Shown here: one piece after another, positions 49,098 to 57,606 of the stretch
Numbering within the stretch: the stretch's first letter is position 1
Layout of the letters: every line of letters starts with the position of its first letter
Assembly (NCBI RefSeq): GCF_014196345.1
Contig: NZ_JACIDN010000005.1
Location: 62,001 to 126,000, forward strand
DNA: 64,000 bases
Reading direction: 5' to 3'
From: Methylobacterium brachythecii
GTDB lineage: Bacteria > Pseudomonadota > Alphaproteobacteria > Rhizobiales > Beijerinckiaceae
Program-made: the position numbers and the translations under genes
The notes under the pieces: model-generated
Told to the model about the DNA's origin: nothing
Databases searched by the model: none
The model's input: only the letters and a program-made list of their open reading frames with translations

Positions 49098-49136
49098 TTC
49101 CCGGACGCGTGAGCGCCAGCGGAAGGTGATCCAGAA
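49098..49136. repeat. 39-bp palindromic repeat, family 3, copy B
   Basis: TTCCCGGACGCGTGAGCGCCAGCGGAAGGTGATCCAGAA is listed here by its parts: the left block TTCCCGGAC, the centre GAGCG, and the right block AGCGGAAGGTGATCC, all shared with 15885-15923. It lies between the convergent fliX and histidine kinase genes. Confidence 0.65.
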
Positions 49137-49291
49137 CGCAGAGCAATTACGAGCCGCGTCATCGGCTCGGGTCGAACCGCGCTGACATTGCGACTCTTCG
49201 CGACGTCTTTTCTCTAGGCCTCGGCTTAGGTTCCGCTCTCGCTTCACGCGTCCGAGGAAGGGGTGCTGGATTGGGAAGGGGCTCAGCCCGG

Positions 49292-50971
49292 TCACTCACC
49301 CAGCAGAGCCTCGAGCGTACAGGTCAGACCTTCGGGCGCATAATCGATCGCCACCGATCCCCCCGCGAGGCCGCGCTCGATCAAGCGCGAGCCGAACCCT
49401 CTTCGTGAGGGGGGCGAAACGGCGGGGCCGTCGCGCTCGGTCCAAACCAGGCGGAACGTCGTCTCGCCGTTTACGCGAACGACCGTCCATGACACCGAAA
49501 CTCGACCGCTCTCCTGTGACAGCGATCCATATTTGGCGGCATTCGTCGCGAGTTCGTGCAGGATCAGGGACAGCGACAGGGCGACGGACGAGTCCAGGCG
49601 GATCACAGCCCCCTGAATTTCGAAGCGGCCCTCCCGTCCGGCATGGAGCGCCAGCGCGCCGCCCACCACGTCGGCCACCTCCGCGCTCTCGCGACTGCCG
49701 GCGAGCAGGATGTCGTGGGCCTTGCCCAGCGCGATGAGGCGCGGGACGAGATCCTCGCGCGCCGCGTCGAGGTCCGCGGCGTTGCGCAGGGTCTGGGTCG
49801 CGATCGACTGGACCATCGCGAGCGTGTTCTTGAGCCGGTGGCTCAATTCGCCGTTGAGCCAGCGCTGCTGCTCCTCGGCGCGGGCTCTCGCCACGGCAGC
49901 CTGGGTGCGGTCGGCCATCGTCCGGACGAAGCCGATCTCTTCATCCGTCCATCGATGTGGCTTGTCGTAATGCACGAAGGCGACGGCGGCGAGCCGGCCG
50001 CGCTCCACGATGGGCACGTTGACGAGCACACGGATGCCGAGAGCGAGAAGCGTATCCGACATGCCCCGCGAGCGCGGATCCGTCGCGACATCGGTGATGA
50101 TCACCGTCTCGCCGCGCTTCAGATCGTCGACGAAGCTGCCGTAGTCGCGGAAGCGGTGCAGCCCGGCAATGGACGCGGCCCCGGGCGAGCGCCAGTCCGG
50201 CTGAACCACGATGCTCTCGTCGGCGTGGTCGACGAGGCCGTAGCCGGCCCGCGTAGCGCCGAGTGCCCGCGCCATCACCTCGGCCGCCGCGAAGGTGATC
50301 TCGCCGACGTCGTCGCGGTCGCGAAGCCGGTCGCCGAGCTCGATCAGCGCATCCTTGCGCCGCTCGGTGCATTTCCGGTCGGTGATGTCGATGACGACGC
50401 CGGGGAAGCGCGACGGGCGGCCCTCCGTATCGTGGTAGCAGCGGCCCCGGGCATAGACCCAGGTGACGGTGCCGTCGGCACCGAGCAGGCGGTATTCCTC
50501 CCGGAACTCGGCCGCCTCGGCGGCGGTCGCCGCGATCTTCGCTGCAACCATCTCCCGGTCGTCCGGGTGTATCCCGTCGACGAAGGCCGTGAGCGGAGCG
50601 CCGGCTGCCGCCTCGGCGGGATCGACCCCGTACATTCGTGCGAAGACCTCGCCGGCATAGACGCGGTCGAGGGCGATGTCCCAGTCCCACCAGCCGAGGG
50701 CGCCCGAAGCTTCGACGGCGAAGGCGAGGCGCTCCTCGATGAGCGCCAGGGCGGCTTGGCTGGCGCGCAACTCGACGGCGAGGTCGTCCGAGGCCGCGAT
50801 GCCGGAGACGGCATCGGCGAGATCGAGCTGGTAATCGCGGTCGGCCGGCTGGCCTCTGCTGTCCTCGGCGCGCGAGGCATCGGCCTCGACATCCTGCAGC
50901 AGGCTACGCAACCGCGCGTTCTCCGCCGCAAGTCGTTCGACCTCCACTCGATTTCGATGATTTTCGGTCAC
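49292..50971 (-). CDS. PAS-GAF HWE-type sensor histidine kinase
   Basis: A 559-residue cytoplasmic kinase. An N-terminal coiled region is followed by PAS (about 80-200, EASGALGWWDWDI), GAF (about 210-360) and an HWE kinase domain (about 370-559). The phospho-acceptor is H378 in LSHRLKNTLAMVQS. The ATP domain has LHELATNAAKYGSL and the W-x-E signature VWTERDGP. No membrane segments and no adjacent response regulator are present. The start is a GTG. HWE kinases of this genus often feed the general stress response; the signal here is unknown. Confidence 0.92.
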   Translation of the reverse strand: MTENHRNRVEVERLAAENARLRSLLQDVEADASRAEDSRGQPADRDYQLDLADAVSGIAASDDLAVELRASQAALALIEERLAFAVEASGALGWWDWDIALDRVYAGEVFARMYGVDPAEAAAGAPLTAFVDGIHPDDREMVAAKIAATAAEAAEFREEYRLLGADGTVTWVYARGRCYHDTEGRPSRFPGVVIDITDRKCTERRKDALIELGDRLRDRDDVGEITFAAAEVMARALGATRAGYGLVDHADESIVVQPDWRSPGAASIAGLHRFRDYGSFVDDLKRGETVIITDVATDPRSRGMSDTLLALGIRVLVNVPIVERGRLAAVAFVHYDKPHRWTDEEIGFVRTMADRTQAAVARARAEEQQRWLNGELSHRLKNTLAMVQSIATQTLRNAADLDAAREDLVPRLIALGKAHDILLAGSRESAEVADVVGGALALHAGREGRFEIQGAVIRLDSSVALSLSLILHELATNAAKYGSLSQESGRVSVSWTVVRVNGETTFRLVWTERDGPAVSPPSRRGFGSRLIERGLAGGSVAIDYAPEGLTCTLEALLGE

Positions 50972-51199
50972 GCGTCGCCTGTCTCGACCGATTCGAGCCT
51001 AGCTGAAAAGCGCTTTTTCGACAACGAGATAGATACCTTCTGGCTGTGCACGCATCGCCGCAGGAACCTGATCGTACGGAACCGAACTCGCGCCGGCCCC
51101 GCTTCATCCGTTGACCTGGCCGGACCGATCTTCGACAAGGGCGCGGCGTGAGGGGGACGGTGGCCACGCGCCCCGCATCGCGCGCCTGATCCAGCGGCG

Positions 51200-52573
51200 A
51201 TGCTCTTCAACTCGCACATCTTTCTTCTCGCCTTCCTACCGCTCGCCTTCGCCCTCCACGCGCTGGTCGAGCGATTCCGGCCGGACTGGCGGCTGGCGCT
51301 GCTCGTCCTGCTGTCGCTCGTCTTCTACGGCTGGTGGGACATCCGCTTCGTGCCGCTGATGCTGGCTTCGATCGGCGTGAACTGGCTCGTCATGCGCGCG
51401 TTTCTGGCGCGCCCCGTTTCCTGGCTGATCCCGGCCGCGATCGGCGCGAACCTGCTGGTCCTGGCGCTCTTCAAGTACCTGAACTTCTTCGCGGATCTGG
51501 CGAGCCTGCTGCCCGGGGTGAGCGCGCGCCACCTCGACTGGGTGCTGCCACTCGGCATCTCGTTCTTCACCTTCCACCACATCATGTATCTGACCGACCT
51601 GAGGGCCGGCCGGGCGCCGGCCTTCGGGCTCGTCAAATACGCGCTCTACATCGCCTTCTTCCCGCAGGTTCTCGCCGGCCCGCTCGTGCGCTGGAGCGAG
51701 ATCATGCACCAGTTCGACGAGCGCCCCTACGCGCGCGCCGACGCGATGGAGCGGATCGGACGCGGCCTGCTGCTGCTCGTCGTCGGCCTCTCGAAGAAGG
51801 TGCTTCTGAGCGACCCTCTCAGCGTCCAGGTCAATTCCGTCTTCGAGAACGCTGCCGCCGGGCACGTCGTCACCGTGACCGAGGCCTGGCAGGCGACGCT
51901 CGGCTTCACTCTGCAGATCTACTTCGATTTCTCGGGCTATACCGACATGGCGCTCGGCATCGCCCTGCTGTTCGGCCTCGTCCTGCCGCAGAACTTCGAC
52001 GTGCCCTACCGAGCCACCTCGCTGCGGGATTTCTGGCGGCGTTGGCACATGACGCTGTCGCGCTTCCTGCGCGACTACCTCTACATCGCCCTCGGAGGAA
52101 ATCGCCGCGGGCTCGCCCTTCAACTGGCCGCCCTGTTCGCGACGATGACGCTCGGCGGCCTCTGGCACGGCGCCGGCTTGACCTTCGTCGCCTGGGGCGC
52201 GGCCCACGGGCTCGGCCTCTGCGCGGGTGTGCTCTGGCGCCGCAGCGGTCGCCCCATGCCCGCACTGCTCGGCTGGGCGCTGACGATGAGCTTCGTCGTA
52301 CTCACCTGGGTCTTGTTCCGCGCCACGAGTTTCGAGGGCGCGCTCGGCGTCTACAAGGGGCTGTTCGGGCAGGCGCCGCTCGGCTCCCTGTTCCGCTGGC
52401 GCGGGCTCGCGATCCCCGCCGCCATTGCGCTGATCGGGCCTAGCGCCTGGGTCGTGGTCCATCGGCTTCCGGCGAGCCGGGCACTCGCAGTGGCATTCGC
52501 GGTGCTGTTCGTCGTCATCGTGCTCAAGATCGGCGATGACGCGAATCGCGAATTTATTTATTTCCAGTTCTGA
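51200..52573 (+). CDS. MBOAT family O-acyltransferase (AlgI-like)
   Basis: A 457-residue integral membrane protein with about ten helices. FFPQVLAGPLVRW, DFSGYTDMALGIALLFG, YRATSLRDFWRRWHMTLSRF and the active-site His in GGLWHGAGLTF are hallmarks of AlgI/DltB-type acyltransferases, which move acyl groups onto exported polysaccharides. Such genes normally have an AlgJ/AlgX-like partner; none is adjacent. The acceptor glycan is unknown. Confidence 0.93.
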   Translation: MLFNSHIFLLAFLPLAFALHALVERFRPDWRLALLVLLSLVFYGWWDIRFVPLMLASIGVNWLVMRAFLARPVSWLIPAAIGANLLVLALFKYLNFFADLASLLPGVSARHLDWVLPLGISFFTFHHIMYLTDLRAGRAPAFGLVKYALYIAFFPQVLAGPLVRWSEIMHQFDERPYARADAMERIGRGLLLLVVGLSKKVLLSDPLSVQVNSVFENAAAGHVVTVTEAWQATLGFTLQIYFDFSGYTDMALGIALLFGLVLPQNFDVPYRATSLRDFWRRWHMTLSRFLRDYLYIALGGNRRGLALQLAALFATMTLGGLWHGAGLTFVAWGAAHGLGLCAGVLWRRSGRPMPALLGWALTMSFVVLTWVLFRATSFEGALGVYKGLFGQAPLGSLFRWRGLAIPAAIALIGPSAWVVVHRLPASRALAVAFAVLFVVIVLKIGDDANREFIYFQF

Positions 52574-52916
52574 CGCGCAGCCGCTGGACTTGTTTCGCGA
52601 GCCCGGCCGCGGGCCGTCGCGTGTCTCACGGCGATGACGGCTGCAATGGCCATGTATACCGCGACGCGAAACGCCGTCGTTCCAAGCAACCCTCCGTCCT
52701 CAGAAAAGAAAAATCTCGACCACAGCCCGCGAAACGTCGATCAAATTTGAATTTTTCACCTTTTCGCCGATACGACCGTGACGTGTTTGCCGCATGGCCA
52801 CATCTTTTTGTATCGATTGCCTCGACATCGTCGAGGTGCGTTGTGAAGACCGCACCCCTCGCTTATACGCTCGCGCAATGTCGCGGCAGCCGACAGTGAT
52901 TGGCGTGAGGCAAGGC
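52574..52916. other. 343-base intergenic stretch before dksA
   Basis: No supported gene. The part from 52680 to 52810 is AT-rich and contains likely promoter DNA for dksA. The dksA frame is open back to 52794 but that extension lacks family resemblance. Confidence 0.5.
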
Positions 52917-53336
52917 ATGACCAAGGTGACGATCGACGAGAGCTACACGCCCTCCGACACCGAGCCTTTCATGAACGACCGGCAGCGCGAGTATTTTCGG
53001 CGCAAGCTGCTGAACTGGAAAAGCGAGATCCTGCGCGAAGCGCAGGGCACGCTGAGCGCCCTGCAGAGCGAGAACGAGAACCATCCGGACTTGGCGGACC
53101 GCGCCTCGTCCGAGACCGATCGGGCGATCGAGCTGCGGGCGCGCGACCGCCAGCGCAAGCTCACGAGCAAGATCGATGCGGCTCTCTCGCGGATCGAGGA
53201 TCGCTCCTACGGCTTCTGCGAGGAGACCGGCGAGCCGATCTCCCTGAAGCGTCTCGACGCGCGGCCGATTGCCACGCTGTCGCTGGAAGCCCAGGAGCGC
53301 CACGAGCGCCGCGAGCGCGTCTACCGCGACGATTGA
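52917..53336 (+). CDS. dksA: DksA/TraR-type RNA polymerase-binding transcription factor
   Basis: A 139-residue protein that enters the RNA polymerase secondary channel and works with ppGpp. It has the coiled-coil with the acidic tip region HPDLADRASSETDRAIE, then the finger region YGFCEETGEPISLKRL and ARPIATLSLEAQERHE. Only one of the four zinc cysteines remains (C in GFCEET), as in other alphaproteobacterial DksA proteins, so zinc is probably not bound. The ATG at 52917 follows GAGG. Confidence 0.92.
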   Translation: MTKVTIDESYTPSDTEPFMNDRQREYFRRKLLNWKSEILREAQGTLSALQSENENHPDLADRASSETDRAIELRARDRQRKLTSKIDAALSRIEDRSYGFCEETGEPISLKRLDARPIATLSLEAQERHERRERVYRDD

Positions 53337-53441
53337 GCCGCGCCAGAACCGGCTCGGCACCGAGCCCGCTCCCGGTTACGCTTTGGTCACTGCTTCCGGC
53401 CGACGATCGGACATGATCCGAATCGGGTCCGGAGGCTTGCC

Positions 53442-53606
53442 ATGGATCTGTTCTATCGTGGTGTCGAGACCTCGCTCATCGCGCTGAGCCTCGCCCTCGG
53501 ATTGGGCGCTGCGACCCTCTCGGGGCTGCACGGGCGCGCGATAGCCTTCACGGAGACGACCACGTTGCCGATGATCTCCGTCACGGCCGGAGAGCCGGCG
53601 GAGTAA
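53442..53606 (+). CDS. 54-residue exported or membrane miniprotein
   Basis: The ATG follows a perfect GGAGG at a 6-base spacing. The protein is MDLFYRGVETSLIALSLALG and then GAATLSGLHGRAIAFTETTT..., with one hydrophobic helix (about 10-28) and a Thr/Pro-rich outer part. It ends at TAA at 53604-53606, 13 bases from the convergent FTR1 gene. No family is recognised. The ribosome site and composition argue that it is real. Confidence 0.6.
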   Translation: MDLFYRGVETSLIALSLALGLGAATLSGLHGRAIAFTETTTLPMISVTAGEPAE

Positions 53607-53619
53607 GCTCGGCGATCCG

Positions 53620-54426
53620 TCAAGAGACCGTTGCCTTCCGCGGCCCGTTTCCGCCGCCGCCGCGCAGCAGCAGCACGCCCGTGATCGATGCGAGCACCAG
53701 GATCACGCCCTGGGCTCCGAGCGCCTCCCAGCTTCCGTTGAGGCCGAGCGTGCCCACCCATTCCGGCACGCCGTCGTTGTGGACGGGGACGATGGCCTGC
53801 TCCTGAAACTCCTGGAACGCGGCGCCGACCATCTTCAGCGCCATCACGAACAGGAACGCAGAGGTCACGAGGAACATCGGCCGCAGCGGCAGGCGCAGTG
53901 CGAGCCACTGCATCGCGACGAACATCGCCGCCAGCGCCACCACAGCCACCGCCAAGCCGGCGAGCAGGCTCGCATCGAAGCCGTTGGCGCCCTTGGCCAA
54001 TGCGTGGACGAACAGCATGGTCTCCGCTCCCTCGCGGAAGACGGCGAGGAAGGCGATCGCGGCGAGCGAGACGATCGTGCCCGCACCCAGGGCCTTCTCG
54101 GCAAGGCGGTTGAGATCGGCCTGCCAGGCCTTCGGGTCCTGCCGCATCAGGAGCCAGCCGCTCATGTAGAACATCAGTGCGGCGGCAAGCAGCATCACCG
54201 CCGCCTCGAACAGGTCGCTGTGATTGCCGTCGTAATAGGTCTCGAACACCCAGGCCATGCCGAGGCTCGCGAGCACAGCCGCCGCGGCACCGGCATAGAG
54301 GGGGGCGATCCGCTCCGGGGCACCGGCCCGACGCAGGAAGGCCGCCAGCGCCGCAATCACCAGGAGCGCCTCGAGCCCTTCGCGAAACAAGATCGTGAAG
54401 GCCTGCAGAAAGGTCGAACCGTTCAT
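53620..54426 (-). CDS. FTR1 family iron permease
   Basis: A 268-residue inner-membrane protein with seven predicted helices. The two iron-translocating REGxE motifs are R15-EGLE and R131-EGAE. It belongs to the FTR1/EfeU family, which imports ferric or oxidised ferrous iron. The usual partners EfeO and EfeB are not adjacent, and neither is a periplasmic iron-binding P19-type gene. An ICE-like operator lies about 100 bases upstream. Confidence 0.94.
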   Translation of the reverse strand: MNGSTFLQAFTILFREGLEALLVIAALAAFLRRAGAPERIAPLYAGAAAAVLASLGMAWVFETYYDGNHSDLFEAAVMLLAAALMFYMSGWLLMRQDPKAWQADLNRLAEKALGAGTIVSLAAIAFLAVFREGAETMLFVHALAKGANGFDASLLAGLAVAVVALAAMFVAMQWLALRLPLRPMFLVTSAFLFVMALKMVGAAFQEFQEQAIVPVHNDGVPEWVGTLGLNGSWEALGAQGVILVLASITGVLLLRGGGGNGPRKATVS

Positions 54427-54821
54427 AGACTTTTCAAGCCTTTCGATTGCCGATCGGCCGAGCCGATGAGCGAGATCGCCATGAATTTCAACAGAGACAC
54501 AGTCTTATTCCGGCGATCGGTAGTTTATAATGATTTTAAACGAATATTTTGTCCGGCCCACGCGCCGATCTGGCCGTGTCGAAGGCCGGATCGGAAGTAG
54601 TCTCATTCCGGGCAGCTTCGCAAGACCGAAACATCATCTCCACGCCCCGTGCGGGACTGACGGAGTCTCACTGGAAACGACCTCTTTTTATGCACCGTCA
54701 GCGACGTTTCCAGGAAACCGAACGGCCATGCTGTGAATTGGACAGAAGTGTGGCCGAGCGTTCACGGCGGAATTCGAACGAACAGGGCGCGGCGCCAGAT
54801 GGCCGCGCGGGTAGGGTTGGG
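54427..54821. other. 395-base divergent intergenic region upstream of FTR1
   Basis: Contains the ICE-like palindrome listed separately and an AT-rich promoter zone at 54480-54550. An open frame beginning near 54549 in this stretch has no ribosome site or family resemblance until the small exported protein at 54822. Confidence 0.5.
54524..54540. promoter_or_regulatory. ICE-like (Irr) iron control box upstream of FTR1
   Basis: TTTATAATGATTTTAAA, a 7-3-7 inverted repeat with one mismatch. The ICE box bound by Irr in Rhizobiales is close to TTTAGAA-N3-TTCTAAA. It lies 98 bases before the FTR1 start in otherwise GC-rich DNA. The expected role is iron-dependent control of the permease. Confidence 0.6.
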
Positions 54822-55067
54822 ATGACGATCAAGCTGGTATCTTCGCTCGCCGCCTTGTCGGGCGGCCTCCTGATCGCTGGCGCGACCAGCGCCGCGATCG
54901 CAGCCGCAACCCCAGTCGAGCAGAAGCCTACCCGGGTGGCGGAGGCGGCACAGGCCCAGACGGCGGTCGCGGATGACGAATCTTCCGCAACCTGCAACAA
55001 ATCCCGCAAGCGCCTCTGGATCGAGGGCGAGGGCTGGGTCGTCCGGCGCGTCACGACCTGCCGCTGA
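54822..55067 (+). CDS. Small exported protein with C-terminal Trp/Arg motif
   Basis: An 81-residue protein. A signal peptide (MTIKLVSSLAALSGGLLIAG to about 30) is followed by an acidic linker and the compact C-terminus CNKSRKRLWIEGEGWVVRRV then TTCR, with two cysteines that could form a disulfide. AGGG lies ahead of the ATG. I recognise no named family. Confidence 0.7.
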   Translation: MTIKLVSSLAALSGGLLIAGATSAAIAAATPVEQKPTRVAEAAQAQTAVADDESSATCNKSRKRLWIEGEGWVVRRVTTCR

Positions 55068-55211
55068 GGCGCGCCCGGCCACCGTCGCACCCGCAATTTC
55101 CGCGGGATGGCGGCCTGTGTCAGCACTCTGCATCGATGGCGCAAAGGGTCGTCCCGGAACGAGCTAGGGGAGGATGCGATTGACCCCGCATCGAGCCTGG
55201 AGTCCCGTCCG

Positions 55212-55628
55212 ATGCGTCTCATGTTTCTCGGCCTTGCCGCGCTGATCTCCGCCTGCGCCGCGTCGGGCGCGACGGCGGGCGAGCGCTTCAGCGTCATCGG
55301 GGATTATGGGTATGGCGGCGGGTACGGGTTCGCCGGCGAGGCAATCGGCGGAGCCTATGTCGGCGCGACTCTTACGCGGTTCCCGCGGCCGAGCGAGATC
55401 GTGCCGCCCGCCTGGGGCTATGGCACCTACGGCGTCCCGACCATCACGGGCATCCGTCAGGCCCCGGCTGGGGAGCCGACCCTGACCGTGATCAACGGCC
55501 GCGATGCGGGACCTCGGCTCCGGAGCGGCGCCGTCCGTCAGGCTGCACGCGAGGGGGGAGGGCAGTGGGCCGTCGAACCGGGCCGGAGCGGCGTGCGCGT
55601 AATCTCGGTGACGGTGCCACGCCGCTGA
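55212..55628 (+). CDS. Exported hypothetical protein, Gly/Tyr-rich N-terminus
   Basis: A 138-residue protein with a signal peptide (MRLMFLGLAALISACAASGA). A segment rich in Gly and Tyr follows (DYGYGGGYGFAGEAIGGAY), then ITGIRQAPAGEPTLTVIN and a basic C-terminus ending VISVTVPRR. ISAC could serve as a lipobox. GGAG lies nine bases ahead of the ATG. It has the same orientation as the small exported gene at 54822. Function unknown. Confidence 0.65.
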   Translation: MRLMFLGLAALISACAASGATAGERFSVIGDYGYGGGYGFAGEAIGGAYVGATLTRFPRPSEIVPPAWGYGTYGVPTITGIRQAPAGEPTLTVINGRDAGPRLRSGAVRQAAREGGGQWAVEPGRSGVRVISVTVPRR

Positions 55629-55794
55629 AGCCGGCTCTGCATCGCAGCGCGATCGCCCGAATCAATCGGCAGATGCAGAGGCAAATTTCACCTACCATTT
55701 CAAGTTGAGCGGCCTGTGAGCGGAGGCTTTAACCTCTTGGCGTCATCTTGACTGCACGGTTGCCGCGAGGCGGGACCGATCACGGCAGGCTGAG

Positions 55795-56691
55795 ATGCAC
55801 ATCGCGATTGTCGATTCGAGCCGCGTCGTCCTGAAGCTCATCGCCGGGCTTCTGGAGCCGCGTGGCCACGTGGTCGAACTGTTCACCGACTCCTCGGAAG
55901 CGCTGGACTATCTCTCCAGGCAACCGTCGGTCAGGGCCTTGATCACGAGCCTGGAAGTCAGGCCGATCGGAGGCCTGGAATTGTGCTGGGGCTCGCGCCT
56001 GATCGGCGATGCCAACCGGCCGCTTTCCATCATCGTGATGTCCTCGACGCGCTGCACGCACACGCTGGCCGAAGCACTGGACAGCGGCGCCGACGACTTC
56101 ATCGAGAAGCCGCCGAGTGCCGAGGAACTTCACGCGCGTCTGCGCGCGGCCGAGCGGCTCACCACCATGCAGGCTGCCCTGATCCGGCTGGCCGAAACCG
56201 ACCCCCTCACGGGCCTGATGAACCGCCGTGCCTTCATGAGCCGCGCGCACGAGGCCGTCGCCCATGCCGGAACCTCGGGCAACCTCTCCGCGGTGCTACT
56301 CGACATCGACCATTTCAAGCGCATTAACGATGCCCATGGCCATGATATCGGCGACGAGGTCATCAAAGCGGTGGCGACCCTGATCTCCGGGAAGGGCATT
56401 GCCGGCCGTCTCGGTGGCGAGGAATACGCGCTGCTGCTGCCGGAGCGCGATCTCGACAAGGCCATGATGGTTGCCGAACGTCTGCGTCGCCGTGCCCTCG
56501 GCCTGCGCATCCCGGCGGAGAAAGGTCCCGTGAAACTGTCCTGCAGCTTCGGCGTCAGCACTTGGCGCGATGGGGACACCGTCGATGGCCTGCTCAAGCG
56601 CGCCGACGTTGCGCTCTACGAGGCGAAGGCGACAGGCAGAGACCGCGTGGTCGCCTCAGGCATGGAACAGCCGCTCAGCAAAGCCAGCTGA
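55795..56691 (+). CDS. Receiver-like GGDEF diguanylate cyclase (PleD type), degenerate receiver
   Basis: A 298-residue protein. The receiver-like domain (about 1-120) has D7 and the terminal K in IEKPPS, but the phospho-acceptor position reads S52 (ALITSLEV) rather than Asp. The GGDEF domain (about 130-290) has the active-site variant GGEEY at 207-211 with ETDPLTGLMNRR and LLDIDHFKRIND intact, so cyclase activity is plausible. Phosphorylation control is not. Confidence 0.9.
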   Translation: MHIAIVDSSRVVLKLIAGLLEPRGHVVELFTDSSEALDYLSRQPSVRALITSLEVRPIGGLELCWGSRLIGDANRPLSIIVMSSTRCTHTLAEALDSGADDFIEKPPSAEELHARLRAAERLTTMQAALIRLAETDPLTGLMNRRAFMSRAHEAVAHAGTSGNLSAVLLDIDHFKRINDAHGHDIGDEVIKAVATLISGKGIAGRLGGEEYALLLPERDLDKAMMVAERLRRRALGLRIPAEKGPVKLSCSFGVSTWRDGDTVDGLLKRADVALYEAKATGRDRVVASGMEQPLSKAS

Positions 56692-56901
56692 GATAATCTG
56701 GAATGTTTTTCGCTGACATTAAGAAGTATTAACGAAGCGTCACGCGAACTGTCCCTAAACGGGATCGGAATGACACATATATAGTGGCGCATTGCTGTTT
56801 TGAACCACTTTACTGCATAGAACCCCTGGAACGGATTTTGTTCTGAACACTCCCATACGGCCGCGATGTATTGCGGCGGCACGCGTAAAGGGGAGTGCGG
56901 T

Positions 56902-57546
56902 ATGAGCCACACCGTCGAAGTCCTGATCGTCGACGAGCCACTCGGGTTCGATCCAAGCTTTCGGGCGGCACTGGAACATACCCCGGCCTTGCGCACGATC
57001 GGCGAGGAAGACCTCGGCTCGGACGCATCAGGCACCGTCGTCGCCCTGATCTGCGTTCGTGACGCGCTGCTCGCCGCGGCCTGCGAGAGGATCATAGTGC
57101 TGCGCGAACGTCAGCCTTTGCTGCGCATCCTGGTCGTCTTCCAGTCGCTGGGCTCCGATGACCTTCGCGACCTGCTCGCGGCTGGAGCCGACGCCTTCGT
57201 CGGGCGCGGCACCGCGGCGCGCGACGTCTGCGGCGTTATTCTCGGGCTGGCTGGCGCCCCGACCGAGGTCGGCGTCGAGACACAGAAGAACGCTTATACC
57301 ACCCCGGACGCGTTGACCCTGACGCCGCGCGAGGCCGAGGTGCTGCGCTTCCTCAGCGCGGGTTTCTCGAACAAGGAGGTGGCGCGCCGCCTCTCGCTCT
57401 CGGTCCGGACGGTCGAGACGCACCGGCTCAACCTGCGCCGCAAGACCCAGACCGGCCGGCTCAAGGATCTCGTGATGCTCGCCCGGCAGCTCGGCCTCGA
57501 CCCGGTGATCGACGCCGACCTCCCGCGCCGCTCCGCCTCGCACTGA
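56902..57546 (+). CDS. LuxR-type regulator with degenerate receiver domain
   Basis: A 214-residue protein. Residues 1-120 fold like a receiver (VEVLIVDEPLGFD) but the acceptor position is C51/V52 in ALICVRDA, so it cannot be phosphorylated in the usual way. The LuxR helix-turn-helix spans about 139-200 (LTPREAEVLRFLSAGFSNKE and VRTVETHRLNLRRK). The start is the ATG after AGGGGAG. No kinase is adjacent. It probably responds by protein contact or ligand. Confidence 0.9.
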   Translation: MSHTVEVLIVDEPLGFDPSFRAALEHTPALRTIGEEDLGSDASGTVVALICVRDALLAAACERIIVLRERQPLLRILVVFQSLGSDDLRDLLAAGADAFVGRGTAARDVCGVILGLAGAPTEVGVETQKNAYTTPDALTLTPREAEVLRFLSAGFSNKEVARRLSLSVRTVETHRLNLRRKTQTGRLKDLVMLARQLGLDPVIDADLPRRSASH

Positions 57547-57606
57547 GGCCCGGCTCGACAACGGCCGTGAGCGGCGTCCTCGCTGGCACCGCCCCGGCTC
57601 GCTCGG

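Noticed and set aside
52794..52916. Longer DksA start
   Set aside because: The added residues do not resemble DksA; the ATG at 52917 has a GAGG site and matches the family.
54549..54821. N-terminal extension of the small exported protein at 54822
   Set aside because: No ribosome site, and it would bury the signal peptide that starts at the ATG at 54822.
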